Assembly: GCA_964583155.1 (NCBI GenBank)
Contig: CAZOUY010000001.1
Coordinates: forward strand, 186,001-250,000
Direction of reading: 5' to 3'
From: CAG-826 sp964583155
Lineage (GTDB): Bacteria; Bacillota_I; Bacilli_A; RFN20; CAG-826
Length of the DNA: 64,000 nucleotides
This document shows, piece by piece, positions 51,453 through 59,830 of this stretch. Numbering within the stretch: position 1 is the first letter of the stretch; every line of letters begins with the position of its first letter. The translations under genes and the position numbers were made by a program. Below the pieces are notes generated by a model, which searched no databases, was not told where the DNA came from, and saw only the letters and a program-made list of their open reading frames with translations.

Positions 51453-52385
51453 ATGAAATTATATGAATGGCTGACCATATGGCTCAACAAATATGAGAAG
51501 AACACAATTAAATTAAAAACATACTTGATGTATCAAGATATGATTCGTCTCCACATTAATCCTATTTTAGGTGATTATGAATTGACGGCTATCGATGCCT
51601 CGTTAATTCAAGATTTCATCAATAATAAATGTGAAAACGGCAATCTTATAAATGGCAATCCGTTAGCGACCAATACGGTACTATCAATCATCGCGATACT
51701 AAAAAAGGCTCTACGATTCGCGTTAAAGCTTGATTTAATAAAAAAAGACTGTTTTTCAATTGTCTCAACGCCACGGTTAATCCAAAAAGAAATCGATGCC
51801 TTCACCATAAATGAGCAAAAAAAGATCGAAGAATATTGTCTTAAATCGCGTAAAGACAACTATTTTGGTATTATTCTTTGTCTTTATACCGGCCTTCGAA
51901 TCGGCGAATTACTTGCCTTAACATGGAATGATATCGATTTAAAGAAGCGTCTTCTCTATGTTCGCCATACCTTAACAAAAATAAGAAAGGATGGGAAATC
52001 GATAACCATATTGGCGGAGCCAAAGACAAAAAACTCCAAGCGTGTAATTCCTCTTTCTTCTAGCATAATTTCCTATTTGACGGCCATGAAAAGAAAAAGT
52101 GCATCGCCATATATTATGAAGACAAGATCTAATGGCATGGTTGCAATACGAAACTACCAAAGAACCTTCAAAGTCATTCTTGCACGCTGCCAAGTTACTT
52201 ATAGGAACTTTCATGCCCTAAGGCATACTTTTGCAACACGAGCGTTAGAATCGGGAATGGATGTAAAAACACTATCTGAGATATTGGGCCATAAAAACGC
52301 CGCTATTACTTTAAATCGATATGCTCATTCATTATTGAATTATAAGATCATGATGATGGATAAATTAGGCAAGATGCTCGTTTGA
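51453..52385 (+). CDS. Tyrosine recombinase (phage-integrase family)
   Basis: 310 residues. An N-terminal SAM-like core-binding domain (1-100, EKNTIKLKTYLMYQDMIRLH) and a catalytic domain with Arg in TGLRIGELLALTW, Lys in the beta-hairpin, HALRHTFATRA, GHKNAAITLNRYAHS with the nucleophilic Tyr. All catalytic residues appear intact. ATG 51453 follows AGGAGG. No phage genes, excisionase or tRNA target lies beside it, so it may be a leftover integrase or a site-specific inversion enzyme. Confidence 0.9.
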   Translation: MKLYEWLTIWLNKYEKNTIKLKTYLMYQDMIRLHINPILGDYELTAIDASLIQDFINNKCENGNLINGNPLATNTVLSIIAILKKALRFALKLDLIKKDCFSIVSTPRLIQKEIDAFTINEQKKIEEYCLKSRKDNYFGIILCLYTGLRIGELLALTWNDIDLKKRLLYVRHTLTKIRKDGKSITILAEPKTKNSKRVIPLSSSIISYLTAMKRKSASPYIMKTRSNGMVAIRNYQRTFKVILARCQVTYRNFHALRHTFATRALESGMDVKTLSEILGHKNAAITLNRYAHSLLNYKIMMMDKLGKMLV

Positions 52386-52422
52386 AATTTATCTTCTATT
52401 GCATTTTCCTATTATATTTTTC

Positions 52423-52452
52423 TTGACAAAGAAAAAGATGGAGTCATAGAAT
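52423..52452 (+). promoter_or_regulatory. Promoter of the second ABC operon
   Basis: TTGACA (52423-52428), an 18-base spacer and TAGAAT (52447-52452), just before the 52458-52495 dyad. Confidence 0.7.
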
Positions 52453-52457
52453 TGAGT

Positions 52458-52495
52458 TAGTGATGACTAACTTAATAATTATCATGTCATCACTA
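52458..52495 (+). promoter_or_regulatory. Perfect 10-bp dyad, candidate operator of the ABC operon
   Basis: TAGTGATGAC (52458-52467) and GTCATCACTA (52486-52495) are exact reverse complements 18 bases apart, directly downstream of the promoter -10. Placement suits a repressor roadblock. No regulator gene lies nearby. Confidence 0.6.
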
Positions 52496-52517
52496 TATCT
52501 AATGAGGAGGAAAGCCT

Positions 52518-53219
52518 ATGGAGGCCATTCGTTTTGAAGAAGTATGTCGTGTCTACACAAGCGGAGAGCATCAGCTCAAAGCGCTTGACAATGTTAATTT
52601 GTCCTTGGATGAAGGCAAATTTATCGTGATTCTCGGTCCTAGTGGGGCCGGAAAAAGCACATTACTCAATCTTTTAGGAGGTCTTGATAGCCCGACCAGC
52701 GGCACTATCAAGGTCTATGGCAAGGATATCTCAACATTAAATGAAGATCAATTAGCCGAATATCGTTCCGAAATGGTCGGCTTTGTCTTTCAATTTTATA
52801 ATCTGATTCCGACTCTCACCGTCTATGAAAATGTTGCTCTAGTCAAAGAAATTGCGAAAGATTCCCTTGATCCTGAAAGGGTTCTTGAAGAAGTGGGATT
52901 AAAGGACCATTTGAAGCAATTCCCTTCGCAGCTTAGTGGTGGTGAGCAGCAACGCGTAAGCATCGCTCGTGCCCTTTGCAAGAATCCGAAGATCCTGCTT
53001 TGCGATGAGCCGACCGGAGCCTTGGATTCGGAAACCGGCGTAATGGTGCTCAAATTGCTGCTTGCGATGGCCAAGAACTATCATAAGACCATCGTCATCG
53101 TCACCCACAATCAAAATATTGCCAAAATGGCTGATATCGTCATCAAGGTAAAAAACGGAAGGATCCGCTCCTACGAGGAGCAAAGTGCGCCCTTGAGCGC
53201 GGACGAGGTGGAATGGTAA
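52518..53219 (+). CDS. ABC transporter ATP-binding protein, LolD/MacB type
   Basis: 233 residues. Walker A GPSGAGKST, FVFQFYNLIPTLTVYENV, signature LSGGEQQRVSIARA, Walker B LLCDEPTGALDSE, H-loop VTHNQ. ATG 52518 follows GAGGAGGAAAGCCT. Same length and close sequence to the ATPase at 41622, so the two operons are paralogous. Its stop overlaps the permease start (TAATG). Confidence 0.95.
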   Translation: MEAIRFEEVCRVYTSGEHQLKALDNVNLSLDEGKFIVILGPSGAGKSTLLNLLGGLDSPTSGTIKVYGKDISTLNEDQLAEYRSEMVGFVFQFYNLIPTLTVYENVALVKEIAKDSLDPERVLEEVGLKDHLKQFPSQLSGGEQQRVSIARALCKNPKILLCDEPTGALDSETGVMVLKLLLAMAKNYHKTIVIVTHNQNIAKMADIVIKVKNGRIRSYEEQSAPLSADEVEW

Positions 53220-55492
53220 TGCTTTATAAAAAATTATTAAGAACCGCCTGGAATTATAAAGCGCAGTTCATATCGATGATTTTAATGGTCGCCATCGGGA
53301 TGGGAGTCTTTTTAGGCTTTCATGCCGAGTGGTACAGCTTAAAAAAAGATACCGATTATTTTATGGCCCAGACCCATTATGCCGATTATCGCTTATATGA
53401 TGATCATGGCTTCACCAAGGAGGATATAACGGCCATTCAGCAGATCGCCGGCGTTGATTCGGCAACCCGCTTTCTTTCCGTCAATGTCGGAGTTAAAAAC
53501 GATTTGGATCAATCGCTCGCTTTAACGGTCGTGGAAGACTATGTCAACACTAAAATGCTGATTAGTGAGGGTCATGAATATGATGAAAACGCCGATGGCT
53601 TTTATCTTTCCGATAAATTTGCCGCCCAAAATGGAATCGTTATTGGCGACATCTTGACCTTGACTTATTCCGGTAAGGAGATTCAAGGTGCGGTGATAAG
53701 CCTCGTTAAAAGCTCCGAATATATGGTGTGCGTGGCCGATAGCAACCAATTGATGCCGGATTATCGTTCCTTTGGCTTCGTTTATATCACTCCTCAAAAG
53801 CTCGAGTCGACCTTAGGAATGACCTTCTATCCGCAGATCAACATCTGCTCTTCCTTAGCTAAAGCGGATATCGAAGAAGCGATTGGCATCGCCTTAGGAA
53901 AGACGACGATGCTGCTCACGAAGGAACAGCATACGGCGTATGCGGCCGCCCAAAGTGAGATTGAAGAAGGGCAAACGATGGGAATTGTTTTACCCTTATT
54001 ATTTTTAGCGATCGGGGTTTTAACGATGATTACGACCATGCATCGCATCACCGTTAACGAGAAAACGCAGATCGGAACATTGAAGGCTCTCGGATTTAAA
54101 AACCACCGCATTTTATGGCATTATACCTCCTATGGATTGTTTATTGGACTCATCGGATCATTATTCGCGATCGCCCTTGGATATGGCATCGCCGCGATTG
54201 TCATCAATCCCCATTTCATGCAGGGAACATATTTTGACTTACCGAAATGGGCGCTTTATATGCCCTATTATTGCTGGGCGGTCTTGATCGCTTTGATCGG
54301 CGCCTTGATCTTCATCAGCTTTTTATCGGTCAAGAAAATGCTTAAAGGCAGCGCAGCCGATGCTTTAAGACCCTATACGCCGAAAAAGGTCAAATCGCTA
54401 TTGATCGAAAAAACGAAATTATGGGGGAAAATGCATTTTGGGACGCGATGGAATATCCGCGATTGCCTGCGCCATAAATCGCGCACAACCATGAGTCTGA
54501 TCGGCGTTATCGGCTGCACGATCCTTCTGGTCGCCGGATTGGGAATGAAGGATACGATGTCCGGATTTCTTGATCTCATCGATAAGAAAATCTATGCCTA
54601 TGAGACGCGGGTCAATTTTACTGAGACCGCTTTAGAATCCGACACCATGCAATTCATCGAAGACTATAATGCCGATTATTTAGCCCAGATCAGCGGTGAT
54701 ATATCAAATAAAAGCCTCACCTTTGATATCTATGATGTCAAAAATGAGCGCATCCGCTTTGTTGATAAGAATAATAAAACCGTGTCGCTCAAGGACGATG
54801 GTGTCTACATTTGCTTACGTCTAGCCGAAAGATACGCTATCGGTGAGACGATTCACTTCTCGCCCTTTGGCACCAATCAAACCTATGATGTCCAAGTCGC
54901 GGGTGTGATCCGCTCCTTTATGAATGAGAATATCACCATGACCGCTGCATATGCCAAAAGCATAGGCATCCCCTTTCATGTGAATGCCGCCTTTTGTTCA
55001 CAACGGATCGATGAAATTGCCTCCGCTAGCTTTATCGCCGGGATGCAAACCAAGCAATCGGTCATGGATAGCTATGATAGCTTCATGGAAATCATGAATG
55101 TTATGGTCTTAATCTTCGTTTTAGCGGCCGTCGTTTTAGGGGTGGTTGTTCTCTATAATTTGGGTGTCATGAGCTATGTCGAAAGATATCGTGAGCTAGC
55201 GACCTTAAAGGTTGTCGGCTTCAAAAACAAGCGGATTGGGCATCTTTTAATCAGTCAAAACCTTTGGTTGACGTTGATCGGACTTTTAGTAGGAATTCCT
55301 TCGGGAGCGGGCGTCTTATACGTCCTTTTGAAAACGATGGCGAGCGAGTATGAATTGAAAATGATTATCGGAATTTTGACCTATGCTTTCAGTACGCTGC
55401 TTATTATGGGCGTCTCGTTTGTGGTCGGCTTATTCATCGCTAAGAAAAATAAAAGGATCAACATGGTCGAGGCCTTAAAGGGTAATGAATAG
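53219..55492 (+). CDS. FtsX-type ABC transporter permease
   Basis: 757 residues: an N-terminal helix (about 15-35), a first external MacB-like domain, three helices (about 255-370), a second amphipathic start (GTRWNIRDCLRHKSRTTMSL), an external domain and a last three-helix block ending KRINMVEALKGNE. It lacks the long coiled coil of the paralogue at 38783. ATG 53219 is preferred over the ATG at 53213 because GAGGTGG lies 8 bases before it. Export or mechanotransmission role; substrate unknown. Confidence 0.9.
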   Translation: MLYKKLLRTAWNYKAQFISMILMVAIGMGVFLGFHAEWYSLKKDTDYFMAQTHYADYRLYDDHGFTKEDITAIQQIAGVDSATRFLSVNVGVKNDLDQSLALTVVEDYVNTKMLISEGHEYDENADGFYLSDKFAAQNGIVIGDILTLTYSGKEIQGAVISLVKSSEYMVCVADSNQLMPDYRSFGFVYITPQKLESTLGMTFYPQINICSSLAKADIEEAIGIALGKTTMLLTKEQHTAYAAAQSEIEEGQTMGIVLPLLFLAIGVLTMITTMHRITVNEKTQIGTLKALGFKNHRILWHYTSYGLFIGLIGSLFAIALGYGIAAIVINPHFMQGTYFDLPKWALYMPYYCWAVLIALIGALIFISFLSVKKMLKGSAADALRPYTPKKVKSLLIEKTKLWGKMHFGTRWNIRDCLRHKSRTTMSLIGVIGCTILLVAGLGMKDTMSGFLDLIDKKIYAYETRVNFTETALESDTMQFIEDYNADYLAQISGDISNKSLTFDIYDVKNERIRFVDKNNKTVSLKDDGVYICLRLAERYAIGETIHFSPFGTNQTYDVQVAGVIRSFMNENITMTAAYAKSIGIPFHVNAAFCSQRIDEIASASFIAGMQTKQSVMDSYDSFMEIMNVMVLIFVLAAVVLGVVVLYNLGVMSYVERYRELATLKVVGFKNKRIGHLLISQNLWLTLIGLLVGIPSGAGVLYVLLKTMASEYELKMIIGILTYAFSTLLIMGVSFVVGLFIAKKNKRINMVEALKGNE

Positions 55493-55561
55493 GCCTAAGA
55501 AACGATAATATAAGATTAGATTATCCTTTGATATCGCTTGGCATAAAAATTAAAATACATA

Positions 55562-55606
55562 AAAAAACATCTCATCATTAATTAAGTTGGTCTTGAGATG
55601 TTTTTT
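55562..55606. terminator. Bidirectional terminator
   Basis: AAAAAACATCTC and GAGATGTTTTTT (55595-55606) form a stem with a roughly 21-base loop. It separates the ABC operon (+) from the flavodoxin-fold gene (-). Confidence 0.8.
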
Positions 55607-55666
55607 CTATCAGCTTTTTATGAAATAGTCTACCAATCATTTTATGGTAGCTTGATCGAATATCCT

Positions 55667-56353
55667 TTATTGCATTTTGCCATTACAAATCGCCGCATAT
55701 TGCTCCTCGGGAATTAGCGGTTTCTTTAATTCGTTGATCGTCTCTTTTGAAAGATCATCGTTCGTGGCGTATTCTCTTCCCGCCGCCTCCACTTTTTTTA
55801 GAAAGGGCTTCGTTAACGGATCCGCTTCCTCGACATTGAATAACGGACTTTCCGGCACCGTAATGATCGTGTGATTGCGAGGAAACATCATTTTAAACTG
55901 CATGATCATCGCCTCAAAATTATGGTGGCTATTAGGAAAGCCACAGCCACAGATCATGAGATACTTTAAATGCGAATAATCGACCTGTGATGGATGCTCA
56001 TAATGATCATCGACTTTATGCATCATCAGCGATGAAAGGGGCATCGTTCGATCGAGCACGGCTTTCAATGAGGCCGGCATCCCATAGCAATATAAGGGAA
56101 AGCTAAAGATGATGATATCGCTTTTTAGGATTTGATGGAGAATATCCTTCATATCATCATCGATATGACAGGTTCCGCCATTTTTCATGCAAGCAAAGCA
56201 TCCTCGACAATAATCGATGTGGCAATCGATGACATTTAAAATTGTGATTTCCGCTGGTGTGACTTCCTTAAAGCCCTCCAAAAAAGCCCTTGTAAGATGC
56301 ATAGTATCGCTCTTTGGGCCCTTTGGGCTTCCGTTTAAAACGAGAATTTTCAT
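55667..56353 (-). CDS. Flavodoxin-fold NAD(P)H-dependent oxidoreductase
   Basis: 228 residues. The FMN-phosphate loop LVLNGSPKGPKSDTMHL at the start, and the Cys-rich insertion CRGCFACMKNGGTCH (about 49-63) typical of iron-sulfur-flavoprotein-like NADPH-dependent FMN reductases. The middle carries FSFPLYCYGMPASLKAVLDR. Only part of the classic Isf cluster motif is visible, so cluster binding is uncertain. Substrate unknown. ATG 56353; the DUF4097 gene lies downstream in an opposite context of the same strand (15 bases apart upstream), so they may be one operon. Confidence 0.8.
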   Translation of the reverse strand: MKILVLNGSPKGPKSDTMHLTRAFLEGFKEVTPAEITILNVIDCHIDYCRGCFACMKNGGTCHIDDDMKDILHQILKSDIIIFSFPLYCYGMPASLKAVLDRTMPLSSLMMHKVDDHYEHPSQVDYSHLKYLMICGCGFPNSHHNFEAMIMQFKMMFPRNHTIITVPESPLFNVEEADPLTKPFLKKVEAAGREYATNDDLSKETINELKKPLIPEEQYAAICNGKMQ

Positions 56354-56367
56354 CTTTTCTTAACCTC

Positions 56368-57267
56368 CTAAATGATCGTTAAATTGCCACTGGTCGTATG
56401 GATCAACATATCGCACATCCCATCACCAATGATATATTTATCATTTTCCTTTACATAGTCCTTTTTGATTGTCAATCGCCCACTTGTCGTCTTATATAAA
56501 ATGGTCGCACCAAGAAAATCATCCATAGCGATTTCGACATTTCCGCTTGTCGTTCCGATATCAAGGGAATGACAATTTTGTTGAAGGGCCGCCTTAATTT
56601 TTCCGCTGGTGCTTTTGATTTTAATATTTGGGGCGATTGTCGCTAAGATTTCGATTCTTCCGGAGACCGAGCCGAGATAAATATCATTATTAATTACAGC
56701 CTCTTCAATGCTTATTCTTCCACTAGTGGAAGTGATTTGGGCCCTTTCACACACTAATTCGCCGATTGTCACTGACCCCGATACGCTCGTTAATTCAAGA
56801 TCGGTCGCTTCTAAGCTCATGGTCTTAAAAGGCGCACTAATGGTGCTGATGTTGATAGCGATGCCTTTAGGAATCTCAATCGTCAAATGCTTATCATTCT
56901 GATTGACATTTGATAGATATCCGGATTCCCAAAACTGCACGTTTAGCTGACCATCTTCAAGAAGCCAATGGAGTCTTTGACTTGCTATAAGGCCTTGCCC
57001 GCTTTCCTTCACCATAAGCTCCTCCTGATCGCTTTTTATGACTTCAATATGACCGATATACCAATTGATGGTGATTCTATCGATCGTCCTAGCGTTATAG
57101 GTAAAATCACCGATGGAATAGCGCTCTGCCTCTTCATAGGTTTGCCCTTTAATTACACCACCAAAAGTACATCCTGATAATGAGGCTATAAAAATAAGAA
57201 ACATGATACATAGATCAAAATAAAGAAATCTTCTTCTTATTCTAGCTTTACTAAATGCAATCATCAT
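56368..57267 (-). CDS. DUF4097-type beta-repeat lipoprotein
   Basis: About 299 residues. N-terminal signal with lipobox LSGC (about Cys32-33) following a basic stretch (KARIRRRFLYF). The mature part is a right-handed beta-helix-like run of short strands with recurring TSG/VSG turns (VSGSVTIGEL, TSGRISIEEA, VSGRIEIL, TSGKIKAAL, TSGNVEIAMD, TSGRLTIKKD, TSGNLTII). DUF4097 proteins of this type (LiaG-like) are envelope proteins of unknown role. GGGAG is 5-8 bases before tandem ATGs at 57267 and 57264. Confidence 0.8.
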   Translation of the reverse strand: MMIAFSKARIRRRFLYFDLCIMFLIFIASLSGCTFGGVIKGQTYEEAERYSIGDFTYNARTIDRITINWYIGHIEVIKSDQEELMVKESGQGLIASQRLHWLLEDGQLNVQFWESGYLSNVNQNDKHLTIEIPKGIAINISTISAPFKTMSLEATDLELTSVSGSVTIGELVCERAQITSTSGRISIEEAVINNDIYLGSVSGRIEILATIAPNIKIKSTSGKIKAALQQNCHSLDIGTTSGNVEIAMDDFLGATILYKTTSGRLTIKKDYVKENDKYIIGDGMCDMLIHTTSGNLTII

Positions 57268-57322
57268 TCTCACTCCCATCTTGAATTTCATTATTTTTTT
57301 ATTAGACGAAACTCTTTATCAT

Positions 57323-57634
57323 TTATTTTCTTTTTTTCGGAAGCGGTGTCACTTCTTCTAAAATCGCAAGAGCCTCATGAACCAAATCCTCATTATCGAT
57401 ATCCAAAATATAATGGATTTTAGCGCCCTCATAGGGATAACCGCGATCCGCCTTTTTCATCACACTCTCCAATTCCGGGACAATTTTAACAAATGTCGTA
57501 TTATCGCACACTAATAAGACCGGCTTATCGTTAAGATAAACCATATATTCGCCAAACATCTTTTTATAGCGAACATTTCCAATTCCCTTAATTCTTTCAC
57601 AAACATATTCGATGTATTCAATTGAAGTCGCCAT
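57323..57634 (-). CDS. TfoX/Sxy N-terminal-domain protein
   Basis: 103 residues that match the TfoX N-terminal domain only: YVCERIKGIGNVRYKKMFGEY, then MVYLNDKPVLLVCDNTTFVK and the C-terminal YEGAKIHYILDI. In Gammaproteobacteria TfoX/Sxy promotes competence, but the stand-alone N domain in Firmicutes has no proven role. ATG 57634 has AGGAGG upstream. Confidence 0.85.
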   Translation of the reverse strand: MATSIEYIEYVCERIKGIGNVRYKKMFGEYMVYLNDKPVLLVCDNTTFVKIVPELESVMKKADRGYPYEGAKIHYILDIDNEDLVHEALAILEEVTPLPKKRK

Positions 57635-57726
57635 TTTTTCTTCCTCCTTTTTCGATCCTTATCGAAATAAATCCTTATAATTATTTTCATTATCTTTCAT
57701 AGTTTTGAAAGTCGATGATTAGTCTA

Positions 57727-57834
57727 TCATGATGATTTCTTTATGAGCGATTCGCTTCTTTTATGGACCTCTTCCTTCACTTTTTCAATATCGATATTTT
57801 CCATAAGCTTTTCGTTTTTTTGTATATCATTCAT
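57727..57834 (-). CDS. Doubtful 35-residue charged ORF
   Basis: ATG 57834 to TGA 57727 encodes MNDIQKNEKLMENIDIEKVK followed by EEVHKRSESLIKKSS, strongly helical and charged. No convincing ribosome-binding site. Could be a real small protein or chance. Confidence 0.25.
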   Translation of the reverse strand: MNDIQKNEKLMENIDIEKVKEEVHKRSESLIKKSS

Positions 57835-57943
57835 TTATAATGTAACATTCTTATTTTTCTTTTGACAACAATTATCTAAATTGATTGCTAACCCAATCTA
57901 AATCAATTTAATGGCCTTTATCCTCGCTTTTTAAGCGATAACA

Positions 57944-57970
57944 CAAAAAAAGGATTGAAGAATCAATCCT
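57944..57970 (-). terminator. Intrinsic terminator after the LRR_5 lipoprotein
   Basis: On the minus strand AGGATTGATTCTTCAATCCT followed by TTTTTTG. Confidence 0.85.
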
Positions 57971-57993
57971 AAATGTTAATATTCGCTTTATGA

Positions 57994-59418
57994 TCAATTA
58001 TTCGGTGTGGGCACTCCATCAACATATGACCACTCAGTGCCCCAATATACGGGATTACTCGAATGGGAGCTATTCCATTCACTTGACCAATTGCTTGGTT
58101 GGCTATTTGCTTCACAGAAGATGGTAATAACTACGCATTCTATAAATCCATGCCAGCCAATCTTAGTAACGCTAAGAGGAATTACAATCGATAATAGATT
58201 TCGGCATCCCGAAAAAGCACATGTTCCAATGGTTACGAGACCATCAGGAAGTGAGATAGCAGTTAATTTTCCACACTCACTAAAGGCATCATTCATCATA
58301 AATCTCGTTTTTTCATGAATCGTAACGCTCGTTATTGCCTTATCATTGGCCCGAATCATGACTAAATATGGGTTTTCATCGTTTCCAATATAATCGCAGT
58401 GATCGTATTCATTGCATATTAAAGAATCACACCCAATAAATGAGCCACCTCCAACCATATCGATATGACTTGGAATAGAAATATTTGATAATGCTTTGCA
58501 GCCTTCAAAGGCATAAGTGCCAATGCTAACGATATTCTCAGGAATAATAATCGACACCAAAGATTGACAATTCATGAACGCACTATCCAATATAAATCGT
58601 GTCTTTTCGGATATGGAAATATCGGTAATTTCCGTATTCTTGGCACTAACTAATACGAGATAGGGATTAGTCTCATTTCCTAAATATTTGCCATTATCAT
58701 ATTCGTTATAGATTAACGAGGTACAATCAGAAAAGACTCCATATTCTATGCTTTCTAGGCTATTAGGAAGTATAATCGAGGTTAAGGATTTACAGCCATA
58801 AAAGGCCTCATGATCGATTAGGCTTCCACCAGTGATTATGACTTCCTTTAAGCTTGTTGGAACATATAATGAATTATCGTAAAAGGACTGAGCCCCAAAA
58901 ATATAGCCAAAATGATAATTTTCATTATTCTTCAAGGTCTCACCGACGAATGGAAGCGTGATGCTGGTTAATGAACGGCATCCTTCAAAAGCGCTTATTT
59001 TGATTTTTTCCACGCTATTTGGAATAACGATGGAGGTCAAAGAGGAACAATAATAAAAGGCTTTTTCGCCAATGTTCACGATGCTATCGGGAAGAGTTAT
59101 GGAAGCTAAATTTGTATAACTCGAGAATGCATAATTACCAATTCCGACAACCGGTAGGCCTTGATATGTCGCGGGAATCACAACCGTATCCTTTGTGCAT
59201 TTTCCTTTACCATCCACGATATAGGAGTCGCCATCGGCGGATAATATATAAGAGAGCCCTTCGCCTTCAACGTCCGATGGGCTAGAGCTTACAAAGCTAC
59301 TAGCATTACTAGTTGGATCAGTGATGGATGAAGTCGGTGGAGTCACCGAATCATGCTCACCATTAGTGCACCCAAATAGTAAGAATATATTAATTAGCAG
59401 TAAAAAGATTTTCTTCAT
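57994..59418 (-). CDS. BspA-like LRR_5 lipoprotein
   Basis: 474 residues. Signal peptide MKKIFLLLINIFLLFGC with lipobox LFGC (Cys17), Ser/Thr linker, then about ten LRR_5 repeats (ASITLPDSIVNIGEKAFYYC, SLTSIVIPNSVEKIKISAFE, LTAISLPDGLVTIGTCAFSG). Two longer inserts (NEYDNGKYLGNETNPYLVL, CNEYDHCDYIGNDENPYLVM) interrupt the ladder at equal spacing. The family is common on the surface of host-associated bacteria and thought to bind host or microbial ligands. ATG 59418 follows GAGGTAA. Confidence 0.88.
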   Translation of the reverse strand: MKKIFLLLINIFLLFGCTNGEHDSVTPPTSSITDPTSNASSFVSSSPSDVEGEGLSYILSADGDSYIVDGKGKCTKDTVVIPATYQGLPVVGIGNYAFSSYTNLASITLPDSIVNIGEKAFYYCSSLTSIVIPNSVEKIKISAFEGCRSLTSITLPFVGETLKNNENYHFGYIFGAQSFYDNSLYVPTSLKEVIITGGSLIDHEAFYGCKSLTSIILPNSLESIEYGVFSDCTSLIYNEYDNGKYLGNETNPYLVLVSAKNTEITDISISEKTRFILDSAFMNCQSLVSIIIPENIVSIGTYAFEGCKALSNISIPSHIDMVGGGSFIGCDSLICNEYDHCDYIGNDENPYLVMIRANDKAITSVTIHEKTRFMMNDAFSECGKLTAISLPDGLVTIGTCAFSGCRNLLSIVIPLSVTKIGWHGFIECVVITIFCEANSQPSNWSSEWNSSHSSNPVYWGTEWSYVDGVPTPNN

Positions 59419-59542
59419 CGTGAAATTACCTCGTTTCTTTATCATAAATACCATAATCAAGGTACATTATATCATTAGTAAATAAGAATATATTATTTTT
59501 TAAGAAAATTCTATCGTTAGTTGATAGCAAGAATGGTCAAAG

Positions 59543-59584
59543 AAAAAAGGGGTTAACACAATTTCATTGTATCAAACCCTTGTT
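59543..59584 (-). terminator. Intrinsic terminator of the tRNA gene
   Basis: On the minus strand AAGGGTTTGATACAATGAAA continues to ATTGTGTTAACCCCTTTTTT, a stem with an inner CAAT/ATTG pairing and a T-run. Confidence 0.65.
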
Positions 59585-59591
59585 TCCTAAA

Positions 59592-59667
59592 TGGCGACCC
59601 AAAAGGGATTCGAACCCCTGACCTATCGCTTAGAAGGCGATTGCTCTATCCACTGAGCTATTGGGCC
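59592..59667 (-). tRNA. tRNA-Arg (UCU)
   Basis: 76 bases on the minus strand. Acceptor stem GGCCCAA/TTGGGTC (one G-U), discriminator G and encoded CCA, D-loop AGCTCAGTGGATAGAGC, anticodon loop CTTCTAA (anticodon TCT), and T-loop GGTTCGAATCC are all visible. It reads AGA/AGG codons. Confidence 0.95.
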
Positions 59668-59795
59668 AATTTCTTGATCAAATACGATTCACTTTCTTAA
59701 ATCACTTACGATTTTTCCTCATGAACCCGTGTATATAATAACGCGACAAGGGCTATTTTTCAAGCCATTTTATAAAATTATCCGCGCATAAAAAA

Positions 59796-59825
59796 AGACC
59801 ATAAGGAACCAATCCTTATAGTCTT
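59796..59825 (-). terminator. Intrinsic terminator after gerM
   Basis: On the minus strand AAGACTATAAGGA, a short loop and TCCTTATGGTCTT followed by T7. Confidence 0.85.
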
Positions 59826-59830
59826 GAAAA

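Larger units (their letters stand above)
57635..57993. other. Intergenic region with a possible 35-residue ORF and a terminator
   Basis: Contains the candidate ORF 57727-57834 (minus), AT-rich sequence of no clear nature around 57835-57940, and the terminator of the LRR_5 lipoprotein at 57944-57970. Confidence 0.5.

Noticed and set aside
51453..52385. Prophage or integrative element carried by the recombinase
   Set aside because: No phage, conjugation or replication genes and no flanking att-type direct repeat were seen near it; the only tRNA is 7 kb away and intact.
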